From the NCBI GenBank assembly GCA_007922305.1, contig ML677374.1:14807161-14871160 (forward strand): 64,000 bases of DNA. The letters are read 5' to 3'. Under the pieces are notes generated by a model that was given only the letters and a program-made list of their open reading frames with translations, was not told the origin of the DNA and made no database searches. The DNA is from Dermatemys mawii (taxonomy: Eukaryota; Chordata; Testudines; Dermatemydidae). Position 1 is the first letter of the stretch; every line of letters starts with the position of its first letter. Positions 63,617 through 64,000 of this stretch are shown piece by piece. Both the position numbers and the translations under genes were made by a program.

Positions 63617-64000
63617 ATGGAGAATGAAGGGCAAGAGCAGCAGCAATAAAATCATGCAGGAGTTTTACTTGGTGATGCAGTTGCCTTGTGACAACGTTAA
63701 TGAATAATTTTCTTCTAACGCTGAACAAAGAACCAGGCAACATTTATTCCCTACAGCTACTGTCTCATAGTGTACTTTACTGCAGAGTTTCTGTGGTACT
63801 TTTCCTCAGCTGTTCCTCCTGGCTGGGTCCCTGCTGCGCATTTAAAGAAACCATGTATACATCCTTAGAGTACATGTTTGTAGATATTTGTTTTTATTGC
63901 ACAAAAATACTGTCTGATATGAAATGAAAAGACTAAGGTTTGTAGATATAATGAAGAAAGGGTGTTTTCAGAAGAGGTACATGGTAGATCATGCCAAAAA

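Larger units (their letters stand above)
40801..64000. other. Intergenic region without recognised genes
   Basis: No exon chain, CpG-island promoter or RNA gene could be supported here. In mammals NCBP3 lies beyond the 3' end of CAMKK1, but I found none of its recognisable coding text. Named contents are the CR1 copies, MITEs, MIR-like pieces and simple repeats listed separately. Stretches 40.8-42.1, 44.5-45.9, 46.1-47.4, 48.4-49.4, 51.8-52.7, 53.3-54.6, 54.8-58.8, 59.5-62.4 and 62.9-63.25 kb otherwise show only AT-rich sequence. Confidence 0.6.

Overview
The window is a stretch of vertebrate nuclear DNA and contains one protein-coding gene I can identify with confidence. Seven GT-AG-bounded exons on the + strand join in frame into the C-terminal 240 residues or so of calcium/calmodulin-dependent protein kinase kinase 1 (CAMKK1, CaMKK-alpha). 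They run from the HRD catalytic loop to the stop codon. The N-terminal exons lie upstream of base 1. The background is AT-rich and dense in chicken-repeat-1 (CR1) LINE fragments, MIR-like SINE remnants and hAT-like or foldback MITEs. An R2-type retrotransposon fragment is also present. This mixture suggests a sauropsid, most probably a turtle; that is an inference from repeat style and not from a database match.

Layout: 1-2938 is the end of an upstream CAMKK1 intron. Exons lie at 2939-3138, 3729-3782, 6169-6242, 15357-15444, 18554-18682, 19024-19127 and 33502-33574 (stop at 33572-33574). The intron at 6243-15356 holds a MIR-like SINE, a hAT-like MITE with an 8-bp target-site duplication, two foldback elements and a G-rich tract just before the next exon. 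The 14.4-kb last intron (19128-33501) holds a frameshifted CR1 reverse transcriptase, an antisense CR1 remnant, an antisense 5'-truncated R2-like element and a GC-rich degenerate minisatellite. From 33575 to about 40800 the sequence is AT-rich and ends in a good AATAAA signal at 40778. It may be a long 3' untranslated region, but earlier signals exist. From 40800 to 64000 I see no gene, only CR1 copies (42.1-44.0, 47.5-48.4 and 50.8-51.0 kb), a 499-bp hAT-like element with a perfect 9-bp direct repeat at its ends (52.7-53.2 kb), MIR-like remnants and microsatellites.

Functionally, the coding exons supply most of the kinase C-lobe, the autoinhibitory and calmodulin-binding segment (RKRSF region), the RREERS phosphorylation site and the short acidic tail. 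The mobile elements are all broken copies. The most unusual is the R2-like fragment. R2 elements normally sit in 28S rDNA, whereas this one lies in an intron of a single-copy kinase gene. It keeps a recognisable zinc knuckle and restriction-like endonuclease, but with the first catalytic Asp replaced by Asn.
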